DNA of 64,000 bases from Candidatus Pelagisphaera phototrophica (lineage in GTDB: Bacteria > Verrucomicrobiota > Verrucomicrobiia > Opitutales > Opitutaceae): positions 124,001 to 188,000 of the forward strand of contig NZ_CP076039.1 in assembly GCF_014529625.1 (NCBI RefSeq). Direction: 5' to 3'. Of this stretch, positions 54,612 through 63,869 are shown piece after piece. The notes under the pieces are model-generated. The model searched no databases, was not told where the DNA came from, and worked only from the letters and a program-made list of their open reading frames with translations. Made by a program: the position numbers and the translations under genes. Within the stretch, counting starts at the first letter, position 1; each line of letters opens with the position of its first letter.

Positions 54612-55598
54612 TTATTTAAGCTCCAAAACGGCCTGTTCCCATTTTAATTTTGCCGCGTCTAACATTTCCTTGCCAATCGCCTCAATCACAGAGGCGACGA
54701 CGGCATTGCCAAATTGCTTATAGGCTTGCCCGACGCGTGGATCAATTTTGAAGCTATCGGGGAAACCCATCATGCGAAGGCACTCAACGGGGTGCAATTT
54801 GCGCACTACACCATCCACCAGGTAGGCACCGGTTTTGGCTGCGGCTCCGCCACCATGGGCAGAAAGAGTGATACCCTGACCTTCGGGCGAATAGATCCGC
54901 TCACCCTGCCCCCCTTTATTAATGACTCCAATTTGGATCGGTTTTTCAGATCTTGCCCCCAAGTCCTTTCCAACATTGGTATCCGTAATCGTAATGTCGT
55001 TACGAACGATCGCCGTACTTTCAACTTTTGATTTTGGAAGCAATATGTCCAGTACCGACACCTTCTTTCCTGCTGGCTGCGGAAATCTAAACTCGCCCCT
55101 CACAACATCTTCCCTGATACCCACGATGTACAAACGCTTGCGTGCCTGGGGAACCCCGTAATCGGACGCGTTTAGAATAGCGTGCTTGGTCCTATACCCT
55201 TCGCCTTCCAGCATCGATAGCGTCCTTTTCAACGTATCTCCGTTACTGTGTCGCGCATAATTGGCTACGTTTTCAAGAAACACAGCCCTTGGTCTTTTCT
55301 CAGAGACCAGCCGCATCACTTCGAAAAACAACGTTCCCCGGGCATCTTCGAATCCCAGCTGCTTTCCACTAACCGAAAACGGCTGGCAGGGAAAACCTCC
55401 ACATAGCACGTCATGATCCGGGACATCTGAAGCATCGATTTGGGTTATATCACCCGACGGTTTTTCTCCGAAATTCCGTTCATAGGTTGCCGCTGCGTGC
55501 TTGTCGATTTCCGAGCTAAAAACGCACCGTCCGCCCAATCGTTCCAACCCAATGCGAAATCCACCAATGCCAGCAAATAAATCGATAAAGGTGAACAT
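54612..55598 (-). CDS. DNA (cytosine-5) methyltransferase
   Basis: 328 residues from ATG 55598 (MFTFIDLFAGIGGFRIGLERLGG); the longer frame adds 29 unlikely residues. All C5 motifs are in order: I DLFAGIGGFRIG, II SSEIDKHAAATYERNF, III GDITQID, IV DVLCGGFPCQPFSVSGKQLGFEDARGTLF with catalytic PCQ, VI VFLENVANY, VIII GVPQARKRLYIVG, IX RKLHPVECLRMMGFPDSF and X VGQAYKQFGNAVV. It methylates a short DNA target that cannot be read from sequence. No restriction enzyme gene is near, so it is an orphan. It starts 10 bases after ilvA ends on the same strand. Confidence 0.95.
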   Translation of the reverse strand: MFTFIDLFAGIGGFRIGLERLGGRCVFSSEIDKHAAATYERNFGEKPSGDITQIDASDVPDHDVLCGGFPCQPFSVSGKQLGFEDARGTLFFEVMRLVSEKRPRAVFLENVANYARHSNGDTLKRTLSMLEGEGYRTKHAILNASDYGVPQARKRLYIVGIREDVVRGEFRFPQPAGKKVSVLDILLPKSKVESTAIVRNDITITDTNVGKDLGARSEKPIQIGVINKGGQGERIYSPEGQGITLSAHGGGAAAKTGAYLVDGVVRKLHPVECLRMMGFPDSFKIDPRVGQAYKQFGNAVVASVIEAIGKEMLDAAKLKWEQAVLELK

Positions 55599-55608
55599 TA
55601 CGATAAAA

Positions 55609-57153
55609 TCAAACGATTCGGGCCAATGCGTTAGGGGTGATCTCACGCACGTCTCGCAGTATCGTTTCCCGATTGAATACCCCATCTCGAAAGGAGGTTC
55701 TCAATTCCTCGGACTGAAAATCGAAACCGATTAGGGCCCGGCCCACTCTCTCACCTGTGTAGCTATAATTGAAATACACGATACTCGCATCCTGGCAATT
55801 GTTAAGAAGGAAGTCGTGCAACGCGCCCGCTCTTTCCGGAAACTCAATTTTAATGAAGCACGGATACTCGATCAAAGACGCGTCGTAGGGGATGATCCGA
55901 AATTCAACGTCCTCATCTCCTGTGGCCGTGGCCTCTTCGAATGTTATCCCCAACTGCTCGAGCCGTTTTTCCAATACGGAAAATTGCTGAGGCATGGCGT
56001 CTATTCCAATTACCGGCGTCGCCTCGGTCAGATTTGAAAGTCCATGCTGGAATTCGATAATATTCACAGATTCCAGAAAGGTCTCCAGCAGATGGAGCAA
56101 GGCCCCCGCCTTTTCAGGAATCCTAAATCGGTAGTACCTTCGATGGGCTGAACCAATACCCGCATGCCGAACGATGTACGGCAGTTGACCGAAATCCATA
56201 TTCGATCCACAGATGATTGAAAGGGCTTGTTTACCTTGTACCGACTCCTTCTCCTTGAGCCATCCCGCAAGCCCCATCGCTCCCGCTGGTTCTGGAATCA
56301 ATCGCTGGCTTTCCCACAAGAGTTCAATCGCAGCACAAACTTCTGCATTCGTCACCGTGATGAAACGGTCAATAAACTGACGGCAATAGTGGCTGGTGAG
56401 ACTGCCCGCTTGCTTCACTGCCGTTCCATCGCAAAACACATCCACATAGTCGAGCTTCACAGGACCACCCTGAGCAACTGCCGCTGCCATAGACGCCTGA
56501 TCCTTGCCCTCGACGCCAACGATTTCTATGGATGGATAGTACCGTTTTAGCCAGCAAGCAACTCCTGCCGCCATTCCACCGCCACCAATTTGTAAATACG
56601 CTATGTCGAAGTCACCCTCACCCGCCATCACCACTTCATCGGCCAACGTTCCTTGGCCCGCGATCACCGCTAGGTCGTCATAAGGGTGAATAAATGTCCT
56701 CTTTTCTTTTTCCGAGTACTTATGGGCCGCCTGGGATGCATCGTCGTAGGAATCTCCCTCCAGTCGGACATTCACGGAATCACCTCCCAACCTTGTAACC
56801 GCCTCTTGCTTCATTAAAGGTGTAGAGCGAGGCATGAAAATCTCGGCACTCGTCTTCAACGCTTTGGCAGCCAAAGCCACACCCTGCGCATGGTTGCCAG
56901 CTGAGACGCAAACTACCCCCTCGGCTTTCTCTTTGCCACTTAACAGGCTCATCCGATTATAAGCTCCTCTCCACTTGTAAGCATGTATTGGCGACAAATC
57001 CTCCCGTTTGATAAAAATGCGGTCGCTCCCGTTTAAACGATGCAGAGGAGTAGGTCTGGCAATTTCGTAGACCCTTTGGCGAGCTTCGAGGATTGCCTGA
57101 AACAATTCCTCGACAGATGGATACGCCGCGGCGCTATTCCCAGATTCGCTCAT
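55609..57153 (-). CDS. ilvA: threonine dehydratase (biosynthetic)
   Basis: 514 residues from ATG 57153 (MSESGNSAAAYPSVEELF), the usual length of biosynthetic IlvA. It turns threonine into 2-oxobutanoate for isoleucine synthesis. PLP lysine in REDLSPIHAYKWRGAYN, then VSAGNHAQGVALAAK, QIGGGGMAAGVACWLK and ELLWESQRLIPEPAGAMGLAG and ICGSNMDF. The C-terminal third holds two ACT-like regulatory domains: RYYRFRIPEKAGALLHLLE and CFIKIEFPERAGALHDFL, which bind isoleucine in this family. So it should be feedback-regulated. It lies between a small membrane protein gene and the methyltransferase with 10-base gaps. Confidence 0.94.
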   Translation of the reverse strand: MSESGNSAAAYPSVEELFQAILEARQRVYEIARPTPLHRLNGSDRIFIKREDLSPIHAYKWRGAYNRMSLLSGKEKAEGVVCVSAGNHAQGVALAAKALKTSAEIFMPRSTPLMKQEAVTRLGGDSVNVRLEGDSYDDASQAAHKYSEKEKRTFIHPYDDLAVIAGQGTLADEVVMAGEGDFDIAYLQIGGGGMAAGVACWLKRYYPSIEIVGVEGKDQASMAAAVAQGGPVKLDYVDVFCDGTAVKQAGSLTSHYCRQFIDRFITVTNAEVCAAIELLWESQRLIPEPAGAMGLAGWLKEKESVQGKQALSIICGSNMDFGQLPYIVRHAGIGSAHRRYYRFRIPEKAGALLHLLETFLESVNIIEFQHGLSNLTEATPVIGIDAMPQQFSVLEKRLEQLGITFEEATATGDEDVEFRIIPYDASLIEYPCFIKIEFPERAGALHDFLLNNCQDASIVYFNYSYTGERVGRALIGFDFQSEELRTSFRDGVFNRETILRDVREITPNALARIV

Positions 57154-57163
57154 CTCAATCGCG

Positions 57164-57343
57164 CTATTTTTGAACGTGGTGGAGAAAACCCCAAACCATA
57201 AGTACTGCGAAAGTGCCAATCCATGCAGACACGTAAGCGAACGGTCCTACTTCCGGAGTGAGAACAGCAATCAATACGGCAAGCATTGTCGCTACAACGA
57301 GCGGGAAAATGATAACCTTGCCCAGTGGTGGGGGCGTACGCAT
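57164..57343 (-). CDS. small two-helix membrane protein
   Basis: 59 residues from ATG 57343 (MRTPPPLGKVIIFPLVV), or 61 from an ATG two codons earlier. Two hydrophobic helices (about 9-27 VIIFPLVVATMLAVLIAVL and 32-52 PFAYVSAWIGTFAVLMVWGFL) with a short loop and a basic His-rich end (HHVQK). It lies 10 bases before ilvA on the same strand, so it is probably co-transcribed. Function is unknown; the composition excludes a shadow frame as the reverse strand has no gene. Confidence 0.6.
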   Translation of the reverse strand: MRTPPPLGKVIIFPLVVATMLAVLIAVLTPEVGPFAYVSAWIGTFAVLMVWGFLHHVQK

Positions 57344-57452
57344 TAGCAACGATCCAAACAGCTTTCGGTGGCTTGGCGACCCTTTTTCTTTAGCCTATCC
57401 ATTAATGACCGGCTTTGTTCGTCACGGCAGCAGGAGCCGCTTCCAATACGCT

Positions 57453-57845
57453 CTAGTCTTCGTCGAACAATCGTTCAATTTCACGGCGGTCTCGCTTAGT
57501 AGGACGCCCAGTCCCGCGATCCCGGCGCAAGACCTTCTGCGCCGCAGTTTGCTGCAAAAGCAGATAGTCTTCGGGAGGTGTCAAATCCTCCATGAATGCC
57601 GAAACGAGCTTCGCCCCAACCCGCTTCTCGATGAGCCCCACCACTTTCAAACGCTTGGTTATGGGGCCTGATTGAATTTCGACAACTTCGCCCACCTTGA
57701 GTCCGTAGGAAGGCTTTACCTTCTCATCTCGCACGCGGATCTTGCCTCCACGGCAGGCGTCAGACGCCAAGGTCCTCGTCTTAAATTGCCGAACCGCCCA
57801 AAGCCAGCGGTCGATTCGAGCTTTAGCTACTGGCTCGCCACTCAT
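57453..57845 (-). CDS. S4-domain RNA-binding protein (Hsp15-like)
   Basis: 130 residues from ATG 57845 (MSGEPVAKARIDRWLWAVR), slightly longer with the upstream ATG. The S4 domain (about 10-60) has RIDRWLWAVRQFKTRTLASDACRGGKIRV, then KPSYGLKVGEVVEI, matching the Hsp15 'R.DkwLw.aR..ktR..A...i..G.v.vng' pattern. A basic C-terminal tail (KVLRRDRGTGRPTKRDRREIERLF) follows. Hsp15 binds stalled 50S subunits with nascent chains. It stands 109 bases upstream of the small membrane gene on the same strand. Confidence 0.88.
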   Translation of the reverse strand: MSGEPVAKARIDRWLWAVRQFKTRTLASDACRGGKIRVRDEKVKPSYGLKVGEVVEIQSGPITKRLKVVGLIEKRVGAKLVSAFMEDLTPPEDYLLLQQTAAQKVLRRDRGTGRPTKRDRREIERLFDED

Positions 57846-58225
57846 TTTGCGCCCAATGCTTCCCAATTGACCTCCCCAAACTTAACCACGGGACAATAAT
57901 TCCGCGTCTTCTAATAATTTTCAATGAACAAGTAGGGCCATTCGCTCCCACCCACTATAAATCCTGCAGAAAATAGATTTTGGCTCTTCTCTCAGTTATC
58001 ATTCACGAACTCCCCGCTTTCCGTGAGAGCCTTTTCTGGATCTCAATCGAGATCCACTACACCTGCCTGATAGGCCATTGGCGGTTTCTGATTGGATAAT
58101 ACCGAAGCACTTTGAGGGGTAATAGGACACGTATCTACCTTTTAGTTTCCAAATTTCGCGATTTTCCTTTCAACCCATCTGGAGCTGGTTCAACAGTCGT
58201 TTAACCGCGTTCCTATCGCCTTACC
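57846..58225. other. divergent gap between the S4 gene and rodA, with a palindrome
   Basis: 380 bases that should hold promoters for both directions. A perfect 8-base inverted repeat TGGATCTC (58037-58044) and GAGATCCA (58049-58056) with an AATC loop lies in it and may be an operator. No gene is visible. Confidence 0.45.
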
Positions 58226-59428
58226 GTGTCACGCTCCCAATCTAGCTACGCGCACTCTCGCTTTGATCCGATTTCACCCCTGTGTATAATCGCTATGTCA
58301 ATTATCGGCGTTTTCTTTATCTATAGCGCCCAGCACTACCAGCAAAGCAACGACTGGATTAAGCAGATCGTATGGATCTGCATTGGCTTCACTGCTTATG
58401 CCGTCGTTTCCTGGCTAGACTACAAAATCTTTTTGAAGTATTCCCACTTATTGTACTTCCTAGCACTTGGGTTGCTTGCCATGGTTCCTTTCAGCCCTTG
58501 GGGCGAGGATTTCTACGGCGCTAAGCGTTGGCTCTACTTTGGTATCGGGCCAACCTTCCAGCCGAGTGAAGTAGCGAAACTCGCCTGCATCGTTATCGGG
58601 GCCAGCCTCCTCACCCGATCCGAAATCGGCAAACTCATGGAATCGCGACTGGCACTCGCAAAAATGACGCTTGCGATTTCTATTCCATTCTTATTCATCT
58701 TATTCCAGCCCGATCTTGGATCGGCACTCGTCATTCCTTCCGCCGTGTTCGCACAGCTTTACGCATCCAATCTTACCAAATCCTTTTTCACAACCGCCTT
58801 TGCAATATTCGCGGTTTTGGTGGGTCTCGTGGTACTTGATACTCACAACTATGGCGAGTACGTAAGTGCCAAGGCGGAAGCGAAGGAGGAGCAAATCGTT
58901 GAACGTCCGCACTACTGGATTCCGATCCGGGACTATCAGCGACAGCGTATGATGGGCTTTATCTACCCCGAGAAGGTCGACCGCAGAGATGCAGGCTGGA
59001 ATCGGGAACAATCAATTATATCCGTTGGATCCGGCGGCTTGACAGGTAAAGGCTACCTGAAAGGCAACCAGGCCCAACTGGGCTATCTGCCTCGTGCAGT
59101 GGCCCACAACGACTTCATTTTCTCCGTTATCGCGGAGGAAACCGGCTTTTTGGGAAGCGTAGTCGTGGTATCTCTATTCGGCTTGCTGATAGGAAACAAC
59201 ATCCGCATCGCCACCATCGCACGCGACCGCTTTGGCACGCTTCTTGTGATGGGGGTGGCGACGTTGTTCACCATTCATTTCTTTGTGAATATCGCAATGA
59301 CGATTGGCCTGATGCCCATAACTGGACTACCGCTCCCGTTCTTAAGTCACGGAGGCACCTTCATGGTGAGTTGCTGCGTCCTGCAAGGACTGGCACAAAG
59401 CGTGTACCGATTTCGAAAGGAATTCTAA
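58226..59428 (+). CDS. rodA: rod-shape determining protein RodA
   Basis: 400 residues, GTG start. A polytopic SEDS glycosyltransferase that polymerises lipid II for cell elongation. About ten TM helices are visible (e.g. PLCIIAMSIIGVFFIYSA). Family motifs: GAKRWLYFGIGPTFQPSEVAKLA, PDLGSALVIPSAVF, YQRQRMMGFIYPEKVDRRDAGWN and SGGLTGKGYLKGNQAQLGYLPRAVAHNDFIFSVIAEE, GFLGSVVVV and GLMPITGLPLPFLSHGGT. The catalytic Asp is in the second loop of this family, in the 'aHnDFIf..iaEE' neighbourhood. The length and the lack of a long N-terminal tail favour RodA over FtsW. It is followed 87 bases later by RNase G. Confidence 0.93.
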   Translation: MSRSQSSYAHSRFDPISPLCIIAMSIIGVFFIYSAQHYQQSNDWIKQIVWICIGFTAYAVVSWLDYKIFLKYSHLLYFLALGLLAMVPFSPWGEDFYGAKRWLYFGIGPTFQPSEVAKLACIVIGASLLTRSEIGKLMESRLALAKMTLAISIPFLFILFQPDLGSALVIPSAVFAQLYASNLTKSFFTTAFAIFAVLVGLVVLDTHNYGEYVSAKAEAKEEQIVERPHYWIPIRDYQRQRMMGFIYPEKVDRRDAGWNREQSIISVGSGGLTGKGYLKGNQAQLGYLPRAVAHNDFIFSVIAEETGFLGSVVVVSLFGLLIGNNIRIATIARDRFGTLLVMGVATLFTIHFFVNIAMTIGLMPITGLPLPFLSHGGTFMVSCCVLQGLAQSVYRFRKEF

Positions 59429-59489
59429 CGATGCATCTATATCAATGCCAGACCCTTGTTGAAACGACAACAACCCATGTGAAGGAGCC

Positions 59490-59516
59490 TTCTGTAAACA
59501 CAATAACATTACAGAA
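59490..59516 (+). promoter_or_regulatory. hairpin abutting the RNase G start codon
   Basis: TTCTGTAA (59490-59497) and TTACAGAA (59509-59516) are perfect 8-base inverted arms with an 11-base loop; the last A is the first base of the ATG at 59516. The only good Shine-Dalgarno (GAAGGAG, 59481-59487) lies just before the hairpin, 28 bases from the ATG. Folding would bring them closer, so translation may depend on the structure. Confidence 0.5.
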
Positions 59517-61261
59517 TGAGCGAAAAAACAATAAACACCGAGTCATCGGACCTTTCAAATGAGCATGAAGAAGAGCTTAGAAAACCACCTTCACGCAAAC
59601 CGGCCAAACCGGTCGAGCAGGCAAACCTCAAGAAAGAGGCGGACAAGCGGGCCAAGAAGCGTCCGCTTCTGACCAAGATCGTCGAGAAACTGAAAAAGAA
59701 TAAGCAACCCTACCGGGAGCTTATAATAAACGCAGAACCTCTAGAAACGCGGGTCGGCCTTCTCGTTGACGGTATTCTAGACAAGTTCGACATTGAGAGG
59801 CGAAGGAGCGCCCAACGCATCGTTGGTGGCATCTTTAAGGGAAGGATCAAGAACTTGGATCCCGGCCTGAAAGCCGCATTCGTGGATATCGGCCTGCCCA
59901 AGAACGCGTTTCTTCACTATTGGGACATCTTGCCACAAGCCGTCGATTCTTCTGTGGAGGTCGTTCGGGTCAATCGATCGAGCAAGCAAAAGAAGAAAAA
60001 GAAGATCACCCTAAACGACATTCCTAGTCACTATCCTACAGGTACTGAAATCGTGATCCAAGTCACGAAAGGACCCATAGGTACAAAGGGGCCGAGAACG
60101 ACGACCAATCTTTCACTTCCGGGCCGATTTCTCGTTCTAATGCCCTATTCCGACCAATGCGGAATCTCTCGTAAAATCGAGGATGTCAAAGAACGTAATC
60201 GACTAAAGAAGATCATCCGAGACCTTACCATCCCGGAGGGAATGGGAGTCATCGTCCGCACGGCAGGAGAAGGAAAGAAAGCCCGATACTTCGTACGGGA
60301 TCTTCATATCATGCTAAAGACCTGGGATAAGATTCAGAGCAAGATCGATACCGTCAAAGCTCCCTCTTGCCTTTACAAGGAGCCCGACCTGAGCGAGCGA
60401 ACCGTTCGCGATTTTCTGACAGAAGATGTGGATCGCGTACTGATAGACAATCCAGTCGACCACCAGAACATTGTCGACGACGTCAGCCAGATCTCGAGAC
60501 GGTCGACCAGCAAAATTCATCTCTACCGGGACAGCATCCCGATATTCGAGCGCTACAATATCGAGAACCAGATTGAGCAGACCTTCCAGCGGGCCGTACC
60601 TTTACCTTCGGGTGGAGCCATCGTAATCGATGAAACTGAGGCTCTCATCGCCATCGATGTGAATACCGGTTCGCATAAGAATAGGGGGAAAGAGAACGAC
60701 ACCATTTTCCAGGTCAATTGTGAAGCTGCCGCTGAAATCGCCCGACAGATCCGACTTCGTAATATCGGCGGACTGGTCATTATCGATTTCATCGACATGA
60801 AACAGCGGAAGCACCGTAATGCGGTTCTCAGCCAGATGCGGGACCACATGGGGCTGGATAAAGCCAAAACGCATATACTCCCCATTTCTCCACTGGGAAT
60901 CATGCAGATGACTCGCCAGCGAATGCAGGAAAGCGTGTCTTCCGGCTTGTATACAGATTGCCCCTACTGTCGCGGTAAAGGCATCGTCAAATCCGCAACC
61001 ACCGTCAGTGTGGAGCTACAAAGAAAACTTTCCGGGATCGTTCGAAGAGCTCGCAACCGGACTACCGATGCGGCCAAGGCGATCAAGCTTCGCGTGCTCG
61101 TAAATCCGACGATCATCGACCGTCTCCGCGAAGAGGATGCGGATTTGCTTATTACCTTGGAAAAGGACTACAATGCACAGCTTACTTTCCGCTCTGATCC
61201 GCATTTCCATATTGAGAACTACCGAGTAATCGACGTCGAAACCGGGGCGGCTTACGGATGA
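59516..61261 (+). CDS. rng: ribonuclease G/E family endoribonuclease
   Basis: 581 residues, somewhat longer than RNase G (about 490) because of a 65-residue Lys/Pro-rich N-terminal extension. [20 protein letters not shown] begins the catalytic part. S1 domain: [11 protein letters not shown]-like [23 protein letters not shown], with a Lys-rich insert ([12 protein letters not shown]). RNase H-like and DNase I-like catalytic part: [18 protein letters not shown] and [15 protein letters not shown] with the two metal-binding Asp. The Zn-link [13 protein letters not shown] has both Cys. It cuts single-stranded RNA in rRNA maturation and mRNA decay. The start is fixed because a stop codon lies four codons upstream in frame. 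Confidence 0.94.
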   Translation: MSEKTINTESSDLSNEHEEELRKPPSRKPAKPVEQANLKKEADKRAKKRPLLTKIVEKLKKNKQPYRELIINAEPLETRVGLLVDGILDKFDIERRRSAQRIVGGIFKGRIKNLDPGLKAAFVDIGLPKNAFLHYWDILPQAVDSSVEVVRVNRSSKQKKKKKITLNDIPSHYPTGTEIVIQVTKGPIGTKGPRTTTNLSLPGRFLVLMPYSDQCGISRKIEDVKERNRLKKIIRDLTIPEGMGVIVRTAGEGKKARYFVRDLHIMLKTWDKIQSKIDTVKAPSCLYKEPDLSERTVRDFLTEDVDRVLIDNPVDHQNIVDDVSQISRRSTSKIHLYRDSIPIFERYNIENQIEQTFQRAVPLPSGGAIVIDETEALIAIDVNTGSHKNRGKENDTIFQVNCEAAAEIARQIRLRNIGGLVIIDFIDMKQRKHRNAVLSQMRDHMGLDKAKTHILPISPLGIMQMTRQRMQESVSSGLYTDCPYCRGKGIVKSATTVSVELQRKLSGIVRRARNRTTDAAKAIKLRVLVNPTIIDRLREEDADLLITLEKDYNAQLTFRSDPHFHIENYRVIDVETGAAYG

Positions 61262-61294
61262 CCTTAACTAGGTTCTCCAAAATCTGCGAATCCG

Positions 61295-62494
61295 ATGGCC
61301 GATTCTCTCATCGATCCTCAAAACCTAATTCAGGAACTGGGTGTAGCCGGCCTCAATCACTTCTCCAACGAGTACTACAAGCGACTGCATGATCCGGGTA
61401 TTCCGCTAGGAAAACCGTTTTCAATGATATCTCAATCACCCCAGCTTCTAGTGAGGCTGGGGTTGATGTTAGAAAGTCTGCGATTAACCCCAGGGATCAA
61501 GGTTCTCGATTTCGGCTCCAGTCCTTGCTCGATATCAAAGGCTCTCTGGCAAATGGGTTACTCCGTTATCGCTACCGATGTATCCGAAGAAGCTCTACGA
61601 CTTGGGGAATCACTCTTCAACGACTACCCGATTCCGAATCAACCTCCCTGCTCCTGGGAAACTAGGTTGTTTGACGGCCATAGTCTCCGGCTGAAAGCCG
61701 AAGAGGTCGATCGAATCATCTGCTTCGATGCGTTCCATCACGTACCCAACCAGGAGGAAATCGTTCATGAATTCTATCGGGTGCTGCGAAACGGAGGCAC
61801 TATAGTCCTCAACGAACCGTTCGGTCTCCATTCCACAAAGCCGGCCTCCCAGATGGAGATGCGGGAATACAAGGTACTGGAGAACGACATGGATATGACT
61901 GCCTTGAAGTCCCTTTTTTGCGAAGCTGGCTTCCGGGAACCTACCTTCAAAGTGGCAGCGAATCCAGAATACATAATGAGCTGCGAAGAGTGGCAAACTT
62001 GCAGAACCGGCGAAATTTCGAACCGCATGGCCAATGCCCTTTCCCAATTTCAACAGAATAGCAGCGTCTTCTATTTTCAGAAGGGAAAGGCCCTCAATGA
62101 CAGCCGCCAAGCAGAAGGTCTGGCCCACGAGCTAGAAATCTCGGTTAGCAAGCTAGCATTCAAAGTTGGAGTCCCACAAAAGATTCAGGTTTCCTTTCGA
62201 AATGTGGGTGAAAGCCGCTGGATCGACAAGAATGGCGGGCATGTCGGCACCGTGAATTTCGCCTCGAGAATTCTCGACTACAACTCAAAGGATATCTTGG
62301 CCGACAACAGCCGGTTCCGAATTCCAAACGAAATGGACCCAGGGGACCACTTTTCCGGCGAAATTTCGGTTCCGCTCTCAATTTCCCAACCTGGAACCTA
62401 TTGGCTCAAATTCGACCTCATTTCCGAAGAGGTTTGCTGGTTCGAGACGCTCGGCTCGAAGGCAGTTCTTGTTGAGATAAAAGTTGAAGCCTAG
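61295..62494 (+). CDS. SAM-dependent methyltransferase with C-terminal Ig-like domain
   Basis: 399 residues, 33 bases after rng. The methyltransferase core lies at about 60-180: VLDFGSSPCSISKALWQMGY (motif I variant GSSPC in place of GxGxG), ATDVSEEALR, DRIICFDAFHHVPNQEEIVHEFYRVLRNGGTIVLNEP. The C-terminal 120 residues are beta-rich: FRNVGESRWID, HVGTVNFASRIL, PNEMDPGDHFSGEISVPLS and YWLKFDLISEEVCWFE, similar to Ig-like or carbohydrate-binding beta modules with the 'n.G...W' start. This suggests sugar-linked substrates. Substrate unknown. Motif I is unusual and lowers certainty in activity. Confidence 0.75.
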   Translation: MADSLIDPQNLIQELGVAGLNHFSNEYYKRLHDPGIPLGKPFSMISQSPQLLVRLGLMLESLRLTPGIKVLDFGSSPCSISKALWQMGYSVIATDVSEEALRLGESLFNDYPIPNQPPCSWETRLFDGHSLRLKAEEVDRIICFDAFHHVPNQEEIVHEFYRVLRNGGTIVLNEPFGLHSTKPASQMEMREYKVLENDMDMTALKSLFCEAGFREPTFKVAANPEYIMSCEEWQTCRTGEISNRMANALSQFQQNSSVFYFQKGKALNDSRQAEGLAHELEISVSKLAFKVGVPQKIQVSFRNVGESRWIDKNGGHVGTVNFASRILDYNSKDILADNSRFRIPNEMDPGDHFSGEISVPLSISQPGTYWLKFDLISEEVCWFETLGSKAVLVEIKVEA

Positions 62495-62698
62495 GACCCA
62501 CCCCATCTAGTGGCTTATATCAATAATAGGAGAGTAGACAGTTGCTCCATAACCGCTCTGATTTGGATCTCCTGAAAACTAGTTGAAGTTTCCATTCAGC
62601 CTCCAAGCGGGAAATTCTAAAACAACCGATACGGAATCCCAAGATCTTAATTCCAACAATATTGAGTCGAGGGAGCAGCTAGCTTTTAGAAATCCCAA

Positions 62699-63718
62699 CT
62701 AAAACCCGATTCCTACGGTTTTGGTGCGCACCCGGCAGACATACATATCAACGGTCATGTAAAGGGTGGATCCATCGTCGCCCCAGGTGCAATTACTCGA
62801 ATGCTCTCCCATTTCGATTCTTCCGAGTAGATCCCCTTGCGGAGAAAAAATATAAATTCCGGCAGGACCCGACGCCCACAGGTTTCCCTTCCGATCAACG
62901 GTCATCCCGTCGGCATTTCCGACACCGTCCTTCTTGAATTTGAGAGCGTTGTATAAGAGCTTTCCCTTCCCGATTTTTCCGTCTCCCTTGACCGGATACG
63001 ATCTCCAAAGAGGAGCCGCACTATCGGATTGGGCAACGTAGAGGGTTTTCCCATCTGGCGAAAGAGCAATCCCATTGGGTCGAGTGAAATCCTTGGTCAA
63101 GAGCTCGACTTCTCCATTCGGCCGAAGCAGAAATACGCCACAGTAATCCATTTCTCGCCGCGGATCGTCTTGCCTTCCGGGCAAGCCATAAATCGGATCG
63201 GTAAAATAGAGATTTCCGTTTGGATGGTAAACCAAATCGTTTGGGCTGTTAAATCGCTTCCCTTTGTAGTTGTCCGCTAGGGTTCGTTTTCCACCATCTT
63301 TGGTGAGGACAGATATTCGCCGATCCCCATGCTCGCACAAAGTCAGTCGTCCCATTGCATCAAAAAGCAGCCCGTTGCTACCAGGCTCCCTTCCGTAATC
63401 CACAATACCCGTATATCCTGCTGGTCGTAAATACTCGCTCAATCCCTCCGTCTCGCTCCATTTCATCACGACATTTCGTGGGATATCCGAGAATACTAAA
63501 AAACCACCTTCTTTATTCCAAGCGGGTCCTTCGGTCCAGACGAACCCGGAGGCAATCACCTCGATTTGGGCTTCTTCATCGATGAGTTCGTCCAAACGAT
63601 CATCGAACTTGTTAATCTTTCCAATCACCGGGTAATTGCTCGGAGTGTCCGTGTTTCCTGAGAGACTGGTAATCGCAATGGAAGCGACGCACGCGAAAAG
63701 AAAAGGGGAGCGTTTCAT
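62699..63718 (-). CDS. secreted SMP-30/gluconolactonase-like protein
   Basis: 339 residues with an N-terminal signal peptide (PFLFACVASIAITSLSG). Six-bladed beta-propeller of the SMP-30/gluconolactonase/LRE family: FVWTEGPAWNKEGGFLVFSDIP with the metal-binding Glu, DYGREPGSNGLLFDAMGRLTLCEHGDR, RFNSPNDLVYHPNGNLYFTDPIYG with metal-binding Asn, FTRPNGIALSPDGKTLYVAQS, NADGMTVDRKGNLWASGPAG with the metal-binding Asp. It should hydrolyse a sugar lactone, likely in the periplasm. The likely product is a sugar acid, fitting the YjhG dehydratase at 36500. It converges with the methyltransferase across 204 bases without a visible terminator. Confidence 0.92.
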   Translation of the reverse strand: MKRSPFLFACVASIAITSLSGNTDTPSNYPVIGKINKFDDRLDELIDEEAQIEVIASGFVWTEGPAWNKEGGFLVFSDIPRNVVMKWSETEGLSEYLRPAGYTGIVDYGREPGSNGLLFDAMGRLTLCEHGDRRISVLTKDGGKRTLADNYKGKRFNSPNDLVYHPNGNLYFTDPIYGLPGRQDDPRREMDYCGVFLLRPNGEVELLTKDFTRPNGIALSPDGKTLYVAQSDSAAPLWRSYPVKGDGKIGKGKLLYNALKFKKDGVGNADGMTVDRKGNLWASGPAGIYIFSPQGDLLGRIEMGEHSSNCTWGDDGSTLYMTVDMYVCRVRTKTVGIGF

Positions 63719-63869
63719 TCCTCTATCCTCTAACTGGGCGCTCGATTGTCCATTTCATTATTGGCCCGCTACTAAACAAACCCCAAACCTTTATCGGAAC
63801 TCCAGGGGATCACTCATTGACTAATTGAGTGCTCCCAGAAACTATTTTTGCTAGTTCCCAACTTAGACT

